Both the position numbers and the translations under genes were made by a program. This document shows, in pieces, positions 20,696 through 29,156 of a stretch of 64,000 bases of DNA (positions within the stretch are counted from its first letter, which is position 1; each line of letters begins with the position of its first letter). The notes beneath the pieces were generated by a model, which saw only the letters and a program-made list of their open reading frames with translations, was not told the DNA's origin and made no database searches. Origin of the DNA: Luteibacter jiangsuensis (GTDB lineage: Bacteria; Pseudomonadota; Gammaproteobacteria; Xanthomonadales; Rhodanobacteraceae); assembly GCF_030812295.1 (NCBI RefSeq), contig NZ_JAUSSK010000002.1, positions 774,001 to 838,000 on the forward strand. Reading direction: 5' to 3'.

Positions 20696-21178
20696 ATGAT
20701 GCTTCGAAACACGCTCGCCGCCGTTCTCTTCGTCCTGCCCGCCGCCGCCTTCGCCCAGGTCGCACCCACTCCCGCCCGTTATGTCGACGCCATCGACTGG
20801 CCCGCATCGGAGCAAGGCATGGATCGCTTCGTCGAGGCGGAGGCCCGGCTCAGCGCCGGCTTCGACAAGATCTGCGGCGACACCTTCTGCGAAGGGGAAT
20901 ACGCCAATCTTCGCCCGATGCAGCTTCGCTGCTCGGTCGACACCACCAAGGGGACCATGAAGCAGTGCCTCTGGCTGTTCTCCGGCAGTACCGCCATGGT
21001 GAACCCGAAATCCGGCGCCGTGCAGACCGCGGCCAAGCTTTACAAATGCAAGCTTCTGCTCGCCAAGGACACCCCGGTGGATAAATTCTACGAGGTGATG
21101 AACGGCGACGACGCGCTGCACGCGAAGCTGCCGATGTCGCGTTACTCCGTCTACGACGGGCTGGTGGGTTGCCTGTAA
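20696..21178 (+). CDS. Hypothetical secreted protein
   Basis: A 160-aa protein with a clear Sec signal peptide (MLRNTLAAVLF...AAAFA, cleavage near residue 20). The mature part carries several cysteines, among them a C-x5-C (CGDTFC), MQLRC, KQC, KCK and a C-terminal Cys, suggesting disulfides in the periplasm or outside. No domain is recognised. The ATG at 20696 is fixed by AAGGAG five nt upstream. It stands 100 nt upstream of another small exported protein on the same strand. Confidence 0.78.
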   Translation: MMLRNTLAAVLFVLPAAAFAQVAPTPARYVDAIDWPASEQGMDRFVEAEARLSAGFDKICGDTFCEGEYANLRPMQLRCSVDTTKGTMKQCLWLFSGSTAMVNPKSGAVQTAAKLYKCKLLLAKDTPVDKFYEVMNGDDALHAKLPMSRYSVYDGLVGCL

Positions 21179-21278
21179 CGACCGTTTCACAGCGTTGATC
21201 CACCGTCCCGCCGCACGCCCACTGGCGGCGGGGCGGTTCCGCTGGTTTGCTCGATGCACCCACCATCGAGGTCACGCC

Positions 21279-21752
21279 ATGCGCTTCCGCCATTTTCTCG
21301 TCCTGTTGGCCTTCGTGGCCGCTGCCCCTTGCGCCGCCGCCGATTCACCGAAGGCCGAGATCGAACAGGTGGTGACGCGTTTCCAGGCGTCCCTGAAAAC
21401 CCACGATCGCGCCGCACTGGCAAACCTCTTCCTCGCCGACAGCAAGGCATGGTGGAACGTGCTGGGTGACGAAAGCTACCGCAAGGTCAAGGCGAAGCAC
21501 CCGGAAGCCGCCCGCTACAAGGCGGGGACCTGGCAGGAGTTCGCCGACTACGTCGGCGGCACCAAGGCCAGCATCGAGGAACGCTTCCACAACGTGCGCA
21601 TCGAGACCGACGGCAGCGTGGCCTCGGTCTACTTCGATTTCGAATTCGTGGCCGATGGCAAGGTGGGTAACAAGGGAGCGGAAACCTGGCAGCTGATCCG
21701 CACCGACGACGGCTGGAAGATTGCCTCCATGCTGTACTCCTCCAACTTCTGA
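21279..21752 (+). CDS. Exported SnoaL/NTF2-like protein
   Basis: A 157-aa protein with a signal peptide (RHFLVLLAFVAAAPCAAA, cleavage about 20) followed by an NTF2-like/SnoaL fold of the DUF4440 type: helix with EIEQVVTRFQASLKTHD, the LFLADSKAWWNV strand region, and a closing strand ETWQLIRTDDGWKIASM typical of the family. These act as small ligand-binding or enzyme folds; no ligand is evident. The ATG at 21279 has GAGG upstream and the shortest clean signal; an upstream ATG 84 nt earlier does not. Confidence 0.82.
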   Translation: MRFRHFLVLLAFVAAAPCAAADSPKAEIEQVVTRFQASLKTHDRAALANLFLADSKAWWNVLGDESYRKVKAKHPEAARYKAGTWQEFADYVGGTKASIEERFHNVRIETDGSVASVYFDFEFVADGKVGNKGAETWQLIRTDDGWKIASMLYSSNF

Positions 21753-21787
21753 CCGATACTGCGGGCACGGAAGCCACGGGCAAGGCC

Positions 21788-22843
21788 ATGCGTGAAGATC
21801 GCAGCGTGACGGTGTCGCCAGGCATGGCCTGGGTCGCGGGCCTGCCCGTGCTGGGTTGCATGTTGGTCATGGGCCTTCCGTCGGTCGGCGATGCGCATGT
21901 GCTGGCCTTCCGGCTTTTCTACGCCGTCGCCTACCTGTTCTGGATCGTGCCGGTGGGTTGGCTGCAGCGCTCGCTTTGGCGGCGCGGCGCCGGTACCTGG
22001 ACGATGGCCGCCGTGCTCCTCCCGGCCACCTACGCGATGTCGGTGCTGAACGCCGTGATCGCCTTGCGTTTCATCGCCAACGAGGACGCGCGGGTGCGTT
22101 GGAACTGGACCTGGGTGTTTGGCGGGCTGGACGGTTGCTGGCTTGCCCTCGTCGCCTTCTGCGGGTTGCAGGCGATCGTGCTGCACCGTGCAGCCCTGCA
22201 GGCCGAGGGTGAGCGCGTGCGGCTCGCGTGGCTTGCGGCGCGCGATGCCGAACTACGCGCCTTGCGCTACCAGCTGCAGCCGCACTTCCTCTTCAATACA
22301 CTCAATGCGATTTCCGCCCTCGTCGCTGACGATCGAAAGCGGGAGGCCAGCCGCATGATCGCCCGCCTCGGCGATTTCCTCCGCGCCACGCTGGAGGAAA
22401 TCCGTGGGCACGAAGTCAGCGTGGCTGAGGAAATCGCTTTCACTTCCACCTACCTGGACATCGAAAAAGCGAGGTTGGGCGATCGCCTGTACGTGGATAT
22501 GCGGGCAGGGCCGGATGTCCTCGATGCAACCTTGCCGTACCTGCTTCTCCAGCCGCTGGTCGAGAACGCGATCCACCATGGCATCGCCCCGCTAGGGATC
22601 GCGGGGGAGTTGGCCATCCGCATCGTGCGCGAAGGTGATCGCCTTTGCGTGACCGTCGACAACGACGTGCCATTCCCCGTGGATAACCGGGCGACTGGCG
22701 TAGGGCTGGCAAACGTACGCGCGCGGCTGGATGCACTGTACCCCGGCGCATACCGATTCGAGTCCGCACCGGTCCAGGCGAAATGGCGTGTCGCGATCGA
22801 ACTGCCGTGGCGGATCGTGGAACCCGGGCGGGCTGCCGCATGA
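21788..22843 (+). CDS. LytS/YehU-type sensor histidine kinase
   Basis: Membrane sensor kinase, 351 aa. The N-terminal 140 residues hold about four membrane helices, followed by a short coil and the His_kinase domain with QLQPHFLFNTLN (His166) and an ATPase domain with LVENAIHHGIAP and the G-box GVGLANVRARL. This is the LytS/AlgZ/YehU group, which pairs with LytTR response regulators. Its stop overlaps the response regulator start (ATGA). The small sensor region gives no clue to the stimulus. Confidence 0.9.
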   Translation: MREDRSVTVSPGMAWVAGLPVLGCMLVMGLPSVGDAHVLAFRLFYAVAYLFWIVPVGWLQRSLWRRGAGTWTMAAVLLPATYAMSVLNAVIALRFIANEDARVRWNWTWVFGGLDGCWLALVAFCGLQAIVLHRAALQAEGERVRLAWLAARDAELRALRYQLQPHFLFNTLNAISALVADDRKREASRMIARLGDFLRATLEEIRGHEVSVAEEIAFTSTYLDIEKARLGDRLYVDMRAGPDVLDATLPYLLLQPLVENAIHHGIAPLGIAGELAIRIVREGDRLCVTVDNDVPFPVDNRATGVGLANVRARLDALYPGAYRFESAPVQAKWRVAIELPWRIVEPGRAAA

Positions 22844-23550
22844 TCCGCGTGGCGGTGGTGGACGACGAACCGCTGGCCCGCGCCGGCGTCGTGGCGCGGT
22901 TGCGCGGCGAGCCCGATGTCGTTGTCGTTGGTGAGTTCGTGGATGGACACGAACTCGCCGCGCTTCGCCGCCATTCGGTAGATGTGGTGATCGTCGATGT
23001 CCAGATGCCCGGACGCGATGGCCTCGACGCCCTGGCGACGATTCCGGTGGCCGAACGTCCTCTTGCCATTCTTCTCACCGCGCACGAGCACTTCGCCGTG
23101 CGCGCCTTTGAACTCCAGGCGGTGGATTACCTGCTGAAGCCCATCGACGACGAGCGTTTCGGCGAAGCGATCGACCGGACGAGGCGTCAATTGCGTGGAC
23201 AGACGATGGCGGCGACAACACGGCACTTCGCCATCCGGGTCGGTACCAGATTGAGCTTCATCGATGCGGACGATGTCGAATGGATCGAAGCCGACGGCGA
23301 CTACGCGGTCTTGCATGTACTGGGACGACGGCACCTGTTGCGCGAGCCGCTGCACACGCTTGCGCGCCGGCTCGACCCCGCGCGATTCGTGCGCGTGCAC
23401 CGATCGGCGATCGTTCGCATCGACCAGGTGGAGGAGCTGCGCCCGCGACCGAATCGCGACGCGGTGTTGCGCCTGCGCGACGGCACGGCGCTCAGGGCAA
23501 GCCGTACCTACATCGAGACGTTGCTCGCGGCGTTGCACCGCATCGCCTAG
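22840..23550 (+). CDS. LytTR-family response regulator
   Basis: 236-aa partner of the upstream kinase. The receiver domain (1-118) has the acidic pair in VVDDEP, the phospho-acceptor Asp53 in VDVQMPG, and the conserved Lys in LLKPIDD. The LytTR DNA-binding domain (about 135-232) has the expected IDADDVEWIEADGDYAVLH and FVRVHRSAIVRIDQVEEL segments. LytTR proteins bind pairs of short direct repeats at promoters; targets are unknown. Its TAG stop shares the four bases CTAG with the stop of the convergent diguanylate cyclase. Confidence 0.92.
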   Translation: MIRVAVVDDEPLARAGVVARLRGEPDVVVVGEFVDGHELAALRRHSVDVVIVDVQMPGRDGLDALATIPVAERPLAILLTAHEHFAVRAFELQAVDYLLKPIDDERFGEAIDRTRRQLRGQTMAATTRHFAIRVGTRLSFIDADDVEWIEADGDYAVLHVLGRRHLLREPLHTLARRLDPARFVRVHRSAIVRIDQVEELRPRPNRDAVLRLRDGTALRASRTYIETLLAALHRIA

Positions 23551-25367
23551 TGCCGGGCGGCCCAGGTCGACGAAGCGGCCGGCATGGCTTCGCGGGACAC
23601 GGATTCGGACAACGGTTCGTCAGGCAAGGCGATCTCGACGCGGTTGCGCCCAGCGGCCTTGGCCCGATAGAGCGCCTCGTCTGCCTTTGCCAGTAGCCGG
23701 TCGAGCTGTTCGCCGTGGCGTGACGTGCAAGCCACGCCGAAGCTGGCCGTCACATGGGCCGTGGAGGGGCCGCCGGCGGGCGGCGCGGCGAGCGCCGTGC
23801 GGATCATGTCCGCGCGCTTCGCGCCGGCGGTCTCGTCGGCGTTCGGCAGGAGGATGCCGAATTCCTCCCCGCCCAGCCGGCCGAACACGTCTCCCTCGAG
23901 TATGTGGTCGCGGCATTCGGCGACGACGCGCAGGAGCACCCAATCGCCTTCGGCGTGCCCGTACGTATCGTTGACCAGTTTGAAATGGTCCAGGTCGAAC
24001 AGGATCAGGCACGAGGGCTTGCCGTTCTTGCGAACGTTCTGCAATGTCTGCGTGGCTTCCTCGACGAAATGCTGGCGGTTGCAGATGCCGGTGAGGCTGT
24101 CACGGCGTGCCATGCGCATGAAACGCAGCTGCGAACGCTTGGTGCGGACCAGCCACAGGCCGATCGCCGCCAGGACGGTGAGCAACAACAGGATGTAGAG
24201 CCGGCTCGTTTCCATCGAGCGCCGGTCGACTTCGCGTTGCAGGTGCAGGATCTGGTTCTGGCGGTCGAGCGCGTCGGCTTCCATGCGGCTGGAGGTCACC
24301 TGTTGCTTCACCACCTGGTAGGCGAGCGCACGGGCCGTCACATCATCGAGATAGCCCTTGTCCGCCTGCATGTAGCGTTCGAGCCAATCGGTCGAGGCGC
24401 GGAAATCGCCGCGCCGCTTGGCGGCCAGGTACAGCGTTCGCAGCGCCACCGCCATGGGTTCGGAATATTCCCCCGCGATCGAACTGTCGACCGCCGCATG
24501 GGCATATTTTTCCGCCGCGTCCACATCGCCGGTCTGCCAATGGCCCTCGGCGAGCAGCGACTCGAATTGTGAAATGAGGCTCGGATATTGGTCGCGCACG
24601 ACCGCCGGGTAGTGCTTCTCCAGCATGGCGACGGCTTCGGCGGCGTGTCCGGCATGGATGGTTCCCTCGGCCACGTCCGCGCGAAGCGCATTGGCGATGA
24701 GGTTCTCGCCGGCGGCCTCGCATGCCGCGATGCCCTGGGTGAAACGCGGATCGGCTCCTTCGATGCGCTTGCCCCGATAAAGCGCATGGAGCTTGATAAA
24801 GGTGCCCTTGCAGGCGCTGTCGCCGGCGGGCGTGCTTTCGATCATCCGCTCGGCGTATTCGGCGGCGATGTCGTACTGGCCGGCGGACGTGAGCATCTGC
24901 GCCGCCTCGCCCAGGCCCTGGAGGCGGGCCTGCGGGTCGCTTACCTCGGGCAGGCTATCGGTGAGTTCGGTCAGGCGGGAGAACGCTTCCTGGTAACGGT
25001 GCCCGATGCCCAGGATGTTGATCAGCGTGGCGGTGGCGCGAAAACGCAAGGTGGTATCGGATGAACCACCGATCACCGCCTCGAGCAATGGCACCGCGGC
25101 TTCGTAATTGCCGGCATAGGCGACCTGCCAGGCTTCGAGATAATGAAGATGGGCCCGTTGTGCCGCGGTCAGTCGCGGAACGTCACGGCCGAGCCGCGCC
25201 ACCGTATCCATGAAGGCGGGATGGTCGGAGGTCTTGGTCGCGTCGGCATGTGCGAGCGTCGCCGTCGCGTCCTCGCCCGGCGTGAGCTGAGCGAGGGCCG
25301 CGCCGGCATGGAACGCCAGCGTGAATGCGATCGCCAGCCCCAGCCGGCGTCCGAAGCGACCGATCAT
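23547..25367 (-). CDS. Diguanylate cyclase with TPR-like periplasmic sensor region
   Basis: A 606-aa membrane protein predicted to make cyclic di-GMP. A signal sequence (about 1-26) precedes a long helical region (about 40-360) that reads as TPR-like repeats with alternating Ala/Tyr/Leu heptads. Then come a coiled coil (about 360-390), one membrane helix (LYILLLLTVLAAIGLWLV), and a GGDEF domain with an active GGEEF motif at 499-503. The RxxD inhibitory site expected just before it is LEGD, so product inhibition by that route is probably absent. It ends against the response regulator with a shared CTAG. Confidence 0.88.
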   Translation of the reverse strand: MIGRFGRRLGLAIAFTLAFHAGAALAQLTPGEDATATLAHADATKTSDHPAFMDTVARLGRDVPRLTAAQRAHLHYLEAWQVAYAGNYEAAVPLLEAVIGGSSDTTLRFRATATLINILGIGHRYQEAFSRLTELTDSLPEVSDPQARLQGLGEAAQMLTSAGQYDIAAEYAERMIESTPAGDSACKGTFIKLHALYRGKRIEGADPRFTQGIAACEAAGENLIANALRADVAEGTIHAGHAAEAVAMLEKHYPAVVRDQYPSLISQFESLLAEGHWQTGDVDAAEKYAHAAVDSSIAGEYSEPMAVALRTLYLAAKRRGDFRASTDWLERYMQADKGYLDDVTARALAYQVVKQQVTSSRMEADALDRQNQILHLQREVDRRSMETSRLYILLLLTVLAAIGLWLVRTKRSQLRFMRMARRDSLTGICNRQHFVEEATQTLQNVRKNGKPSCLILFDLDHFKLVNDTYGHAEGDWVLLRVVAECRDHILEGDVFGRLGGEEFGILLPNADETAGAKRADMIRTALAAPPAGGPSTAHVTASFGVACTSRHGEQLDRLLAKADEALYRAKAAGRNRVEIALPDEPLSESVSREAMPAASSTWAARH

Positions 25368-25385
25368 GCCACCGTGGCCTCGCGC

Positions 25386-25667
25386 TCAGGCGTCCGAGGG
25401 ATCGGGCACGTCGGGCGTCTCGGGTGCATCGTTCGCGGGCGGTTCCGAGCCTTCCTCGTTCTGCGGAGTGTCGCCAAGCTGGATGCTGTAGAACGTGCCC
25501 GGCGCGATGCGGTCGCGCAGCGCTCCCTCGTCACCGGCGAGGATCGCGGCGGCCAGCGCGCCATCAACAGCGGCCGCGTCCAGTTCGCGGGCGAGTTCGG
25601 CCGTACCGGCGTCATTCAGCGCGGCGTTGCCGCCCATGCGTTCCAGGAAATCGATAACGTCAGACAT
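25386..25667 (-). CDS. Small acidic protein with proline-rich tail
   Basis: A 93-aa protein. The first 60 residues (starting SDVIDFLERMGGNAAL) form an amphipathic helical domain and the last 25 are acidic and proline-rich (NEEGSEPP...PDPSDA). AAGGGGG lies close upstream of the ATG, a strong ribosome binding site. The order of helix, Ala/Leu-rich middle and acidic tail faintly resembles Nif11-type leader peptides, but no maturation enzyme is nearby and the match is weak. It is on the same strand as, and 18 nt upstream of, the diguanylate cyclase start, so the two may be co-transcribed. Confidence 0.75.
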   Translation of the reverse strand: MSDVIDFLERMGGNAALNDAGTAELARELDAAAVDGALAAAILAGDEGALRDRIAPGTFYSIQLGDTPQNEEGSEPPANDAPETPDVPDPSDA

Positions 25668-25797
25668 GTGTGCCCCCTTGATAAGACGCCGGGCTACCTC
25701 CCCAGGTGACCGTGCGCGTGGCGATCATAGCGCGGCGGGCGACAGCCCGTCGGACCGGGTGGGAATCGCCTACGAACGTTGCCCGGGTAATGCCATG

Positions 25798-26952
25798 AAG
25801 TCGGCCCTCGCCTGGCTGCAAACGGCTCCATCATGCCCGGACCGACCAAGGGACATCCGACCATGCATCAGCTACCTCGTCGGCGGCCTTGGCGACGGCT
25901 TCTCGAAGCTCGAACAGTCCGGCTGGATGGGCGTCGACCTGTTCTTCGTGCTCAGCGGCTACCTGATCGGCACGCAGGTGCTGAAATCCCTCGCCACCAC
26001 GGGCCGACTCGACTTCGCAGCCTTTTACGGGCGCCGTGCCGTGCGCATCCTGCCCGCGTTCTTCACGGTGCTCGCTCTGTATGTGCTGTGGCCAGCGTGG
26101 CGGGAGACGCCAGGGATGCAGCCGCTATGGCAGTTCCCCACCTTCACCTTCAACCTGCTGTTCGATAACGGCGACAACTACGCCTTCTCCCACGTGTGGT
26201 CGCTCTGCGTGGAAGAGCACTTCTACCTCGTGTTTCCCATACTCGCCTTCACCCTGACGCGTAAGCCGGCCGCCTGGAAGCTCGTCGTCGCAGGCGCCGT
26301 GGTGGTCGTTGGCGGCATGTTCGTGCGCGGATGGTCGTGGACCCACTGGCTCGCGCCGGCGCAGGCGGCGGGCGAGAACGTAGGAACCGTCTACCTTCGC
26401 TACCTGTACTACCCGACATGGGCGCGCCTCGATGGACTGCTGGCCGGTGTCGCGCTCGCGGTGTGCGGCGTGTACCGGCCGCGGGCCATGGCGTGGTTAC
26501 GGGCACGGGTGAACGGGGTGCTCATCCTTGGCGCGCTCCTGCTCGCGACCGCGCTCATGCTGTTCGATGGCGCGCGCACGGGGTTCTGGCCCTGCGTCGT
26601 CGGCTATCCGTTGATCGCGCTGGCGATGGCCGCCTTCGTGGCCGCCGCCAGTGGCGACACCTGGCTGGCGCGGCTGGATATCCCGGGTGCGGGTTGGCTG
26701 GCCCGCGCCTCCTACAGTCTCTACCTCAGCCACAAGGGCGTCTTCCATCTGGTGCAAGGTGCCCTGGACGGCCAATTGGCCGACCATCGATTCCTGCGTT
26801 TCGCCATCTATGCGGCCGCGACCCTGGCCGGTGGCGCCGTCCTGCATTACGCGGTCGAGCGGCCCTTTCTGCGTTGGCGGGACAAGCGTGCCGCGCGTTC
26901 GGCTACACTGTCGGCGCCCAAGGTGATCCACGGCGTCAGCGCCGGGGATTGA
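25798..26952 (+). CDS. Acyltransferase 3 family protein, N-terminus atypical or truncated
   Basis: Multi-helix membrane acyltransferase (OafA/acyltransferase_3), about 384 aa from the ATG at 25798. From residue about 45 it follows the family closely: GWMGVDLFFVLSGYLIG, FYGRRAVRILPAFF, FSHVWSLCVEEHFYLVFP, then about eight helices, and a C-terminal VERPFLRW. What is missing is the usual opening LDGLRxxAxxxVxxxH in helix 1, which carries the catalytic His. The first 40 residues here (MKSALAWLQTAPSCPD...) are not membrane-like and no frame restores the motif. It may be a 5'-truncated pseudogene or have an unusual start. Its 3' end overlaps the cobalamin riboswitch. Confidence 0.65.
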   Translation, partial: KSALAWLQTAPSCPDRPRDIRPCISYLVGGLGDGFSKLEQSGWMGVDLFFVLSGYLIGTQVLKSLATTGRLDFAAFYGRRAVRILPAFFTVLALYVLWPAWRETPGMQPLWQFPTFTFNLLFDNGDNYAFSHVWSLCVEEHFYLVFPILAFTLTRKPAAWKLVVAGAVVVVGGMFVRGWSWTHWLAPAQAAGENVGTVYLRYLYYPTWARLDGLLAGVALAVCGVYRPRAMAWLRARVNGVLILGALLLATALMLFDGARTGFWPCVVGYPLIALAMAAFVAAASGDTWLARLDIPGAGWLARASYSLYLSHKGVFHLVQGALDGQLADHRFLRFAIYAAATLAGGAVLHYAVERPFLRWRDKRAARSATLSAPKVIHGVSAGD

Positions 26953-27130
26953 AACGGGAATCCGGTGACGTGCGCGGCCTGCCAAGGGTCGCCGCCATTC
27001 CGGAGCTGCCCCCGCAACGGTAGGCGAGCAAAAGGTCGGCATCGAGCCACTGTGCCAAGGCATGGGAAGGCGCCGTCCCCGCAGGGATTCCCTGCGCTCG
27101 TGAGCCCGGAGACCGGCCTCGAGGTACACC
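26920..27130 (+). promoter_or_regulatory. Cobalamin (adenosylcobalamin) riboswitch
   Basis: The conserved core is readable in order: ACGGGAATCCGGTG (26954-26967), CCGGAGCTGCCCCCGCAACG near 27000-27020, CATGGGAAGGCGCC near 27061, and the B12 box GAGCCCGGAGACCGGCCTC (27102-27120). The 5' boundary is approximate and lies within the end of the acyltransferase gene. It precedes btuB by about 125 nt and should shut off btuB and the coupled cob genes when adenosylcobalamin is plentiful. No strong terminator is seen, so control at translation initiation is likely. Confidence 0.93.
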
Positions 27131-27235
27131 GGACAGGCGGAGGGCCGTGTCGTGGGTGGCCGACAGCCTTCCGCCGCCGGCGATCCCGCCATCCCGCTTC
27201 CTGTCCCTCGCCATTCATGCCGCGCGGGTAGGCGC

Positions 27236-27253
27236 GGTGAGCAGGGAGTCACC
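27236..27253 (+). promoter_or_regulatory. Hairpin holding the btuB ribosome binding site
   Basis: GGTGA (27236-27240) pairs with TCACC (27249-27253), enclosing GCAGGGAG, which is the Shine-Dalgarno sequence for the GTG start of btuB at 27256. This may be part of the expression platform of the cobalamin riboswitch. Five base pairs only, so moderate support. Confidence 0.45.
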
Positions 27254-27255
27254 CC

Positions 27256-29130
27256 GTGTCATTTCGTTCCTCCAGCCTCGCGGTCGCCATCGCGGTGGCC
27301 TTCCTCATGCCGGCCGCGGCGTTCGCCGATGCGTCCACCGACCTCGACCAGGTCGTCGTCACCGCCAGCCGCACCGACCAGACCCTCAACCAGGTGCTCG
27401 CCGCCTCCACCGTGATCGACCGGGCCGAGATCGAGCGCTTGCAACCGCGCTCGCTCGCCGACCTGCTGCGCGGCACGCCGGGCGTCTCGATCGCCAACAA
27501 TGGCGGCCCGGGCAAGGCCACCTCGGTGTTCCTGCGCGGCACCGAGGCCGACCATGTGCTCGTGCTGGTGGACGGCGTGAAGATCGGTTCGGCCACCTCC
27601 GGCACCGCGGCGTTGCAGGATATTCCGGTCGACCAGATCGAGCGCATCGAGATCGTGCGCGGCCCGTACTCGAGCCTGTATGGTTCCGACGCCCTCGGCG
27701 GCGTCATCCAGATCTTCACCCGTCATCCCGAAGGCGGCTTCGTCCCCCATTTCTCCGTGGGCGTGGGCAGCTACGACACGCTGCGCGGCTCGGCGGGCTT
27801 CGCTGGCCGTGGTGCCCAGGGCTGGTACGCGGTGGAGGCGAGCCACGACCAGACCGACGGCATCAACGCCTGCCGGGGCAAACCCAGCCCGGGCGGCGGC
27901 GGCTGCTTCACTTATGAACCGGACAAGGACGGCTACCGCGACAATGCGCTGTCGTTGAAGGGCGGCTGGCGATTCGACGAGCAATGGGATGCGGACGCGA
28001 GCGCCACGCGCACGGAAGGACGCAACCATTACGATGGGACCAGCAGCAACTTCGCCGAATCCGCCACCCAGGTCGTCGGTGGCCGCCTGCGCTACAAGCC
28101 GTCGCAGGACATGCTGTTCACCGCCAACCTGGGCCGTAGCGAAGACCTGTCCACCGATTACGAGAACAGCGTCTACGCCGATACCTTCAATACGCATCGC
28201 GATGTCGCGTCCGTGCAGGCCGACCTTGGCCGGGTGGGCGGTGGCGCCGGCCTCACCACGCTCGGCTTCGACTGGCAACGCGATCGCGTCGTCGGCAATA
28301 CCGATTACCTCGTGGACGCGCGGCGCAACCACGCGTTGTTCGCGCAGTGGCAGCAGGAGTTCGGTGCCAGCTCCGTGCAGGCCAGCCTGCGCCGCGACGA
28401 GAACAGCCAGTTCGGCGGAAAGACCACCGGCAGCCTGCAATACGGTTACACGCTGACGAAGACCCTGCGCGTCACGGGCAGCTACGGCACCGCGTTCAAG
28501 GCGCCGACATTCAACGATCTCTACTACCCCGACTACGGCAACCCCGACCTGGGCCCGGAGACCTCGCGGAATTGGGAACTGGGCGTTCGTGGCACGCCCG
28601 GCTGGGGCAACTGGTCGATCAACGCCTTCCAGAACAAGATCGATAACCTGATCGTGTTCGACGCGAGCCTGAGCGGACCGCTATTCCCCTTCGGCGGGGC
28701 GAACAACATCGATCGTTCGCGCATTCGCGGTGTCGAACTGGCGGCGGACACCACGCTTGGCGACTGGCGCCTGGCCGGCAACGCGACTTGGTTGCAGCCG
28801 GAAGACGATAGCGACGATGCCTCGCACGGCAACCTGTTGCCGCGCCGTGCGCGCCGTACCGCGCATGTCGACGTCGACCGCAGCTTCGGCGCGTTCAGTG
28901 CCGGTGCGAGCGTGTTCGCCTCCGGTTATCGCTACGACGATACCGCCAACGCCCATCGCCTCGGCGGCTACGCGTTGACCGACCTGCGTATGGCATACGC
29001 CTTCGACGCGGCATGGAAGGTCGAACTTTCGGCCAACAACATCTTCGACCGCCACTACGAAACGGCCCGCTACTTCAACCAGCCGGGTCGCAACTGGATG
29101 CTCACGCTGCGCTACCAGCCCCGTTCATAA
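27256..29130 (+). CDS. btuB: TonB-dependent vitamin B12 outer-membrane receptor
   Basis: Takes cobalamin across the outer membrane using TonB energy. The 624-aa protein has a signal peptide (ending AAAFA, about 24), a TonB box in DLDQVVVTASR, a plug domain with LADLLRGTPGVSI, VFLRGTEADHVLVLVDG and EIVRGPYSSLYGSDALGGVIQI, and a 22-strand barrel. The C-terminus is NWMLTLRYQPRS; the usual final aromatic is followed by a short tail. The GTG start at 27256 has GGGAG upstream. It is first of a transcript controlled by the riboswitch at 26920-27130. Confidence 0.94.
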   Translation: MSFRSSSLAVAIAVAFLMPAAAFADASTDLDQVVVTASRTDQTLNQVLAASTVIDRAEIERLQPRSLADLLRGTPGVSIANNGGPGKATSVFLRGTEADHVLVLVDGVKIGSATSGTAALQDIPVDQIERIEIVRGPYSSLYGSDALGGVIQIFTRHPEGGFVPHFSVGVGSYDTLRGSAGFAGRGAQGWYAVEASHDQTDGINACRGKPSPGGGGCFTYEPDKDGYRDNALSLKGGWRFDEQWDADASATRTEGRNHYDGTSSNFAESATQVVGGRLRYKPSQDMLFTANLGRSEDLSTDYENSVYADTFNTHRDVASVQADLGRVGGGAGLTTLGFDWQRDRVVGNTDYLVDARRNHALFAQWQQEFGASSVQASLRRDENSQFGGKTTGSLQYGYTLTKTLRVTGSYGTAFKAPTFNDLYYPDYGNPDLGPETSRNWELGVRGTPGWGNWSINAFQNKIDNLIVFDASLSGPLFPFGGANNIDRSRIRGVELAADTTLGDWRLAGNATWLQPEDDSDDASHGNLLPRRARRTAHVDVDRSFGAFSAGASVFASGYRYDDTANAHRLGGYALTDLRMAYAFDAAWKVELSANNIFDRHYETARYFNQPGRNWMLTLRYQPRS

Positions 29131-29156
29131 CCGTGCACACCATCGAGGTCTTTCCG

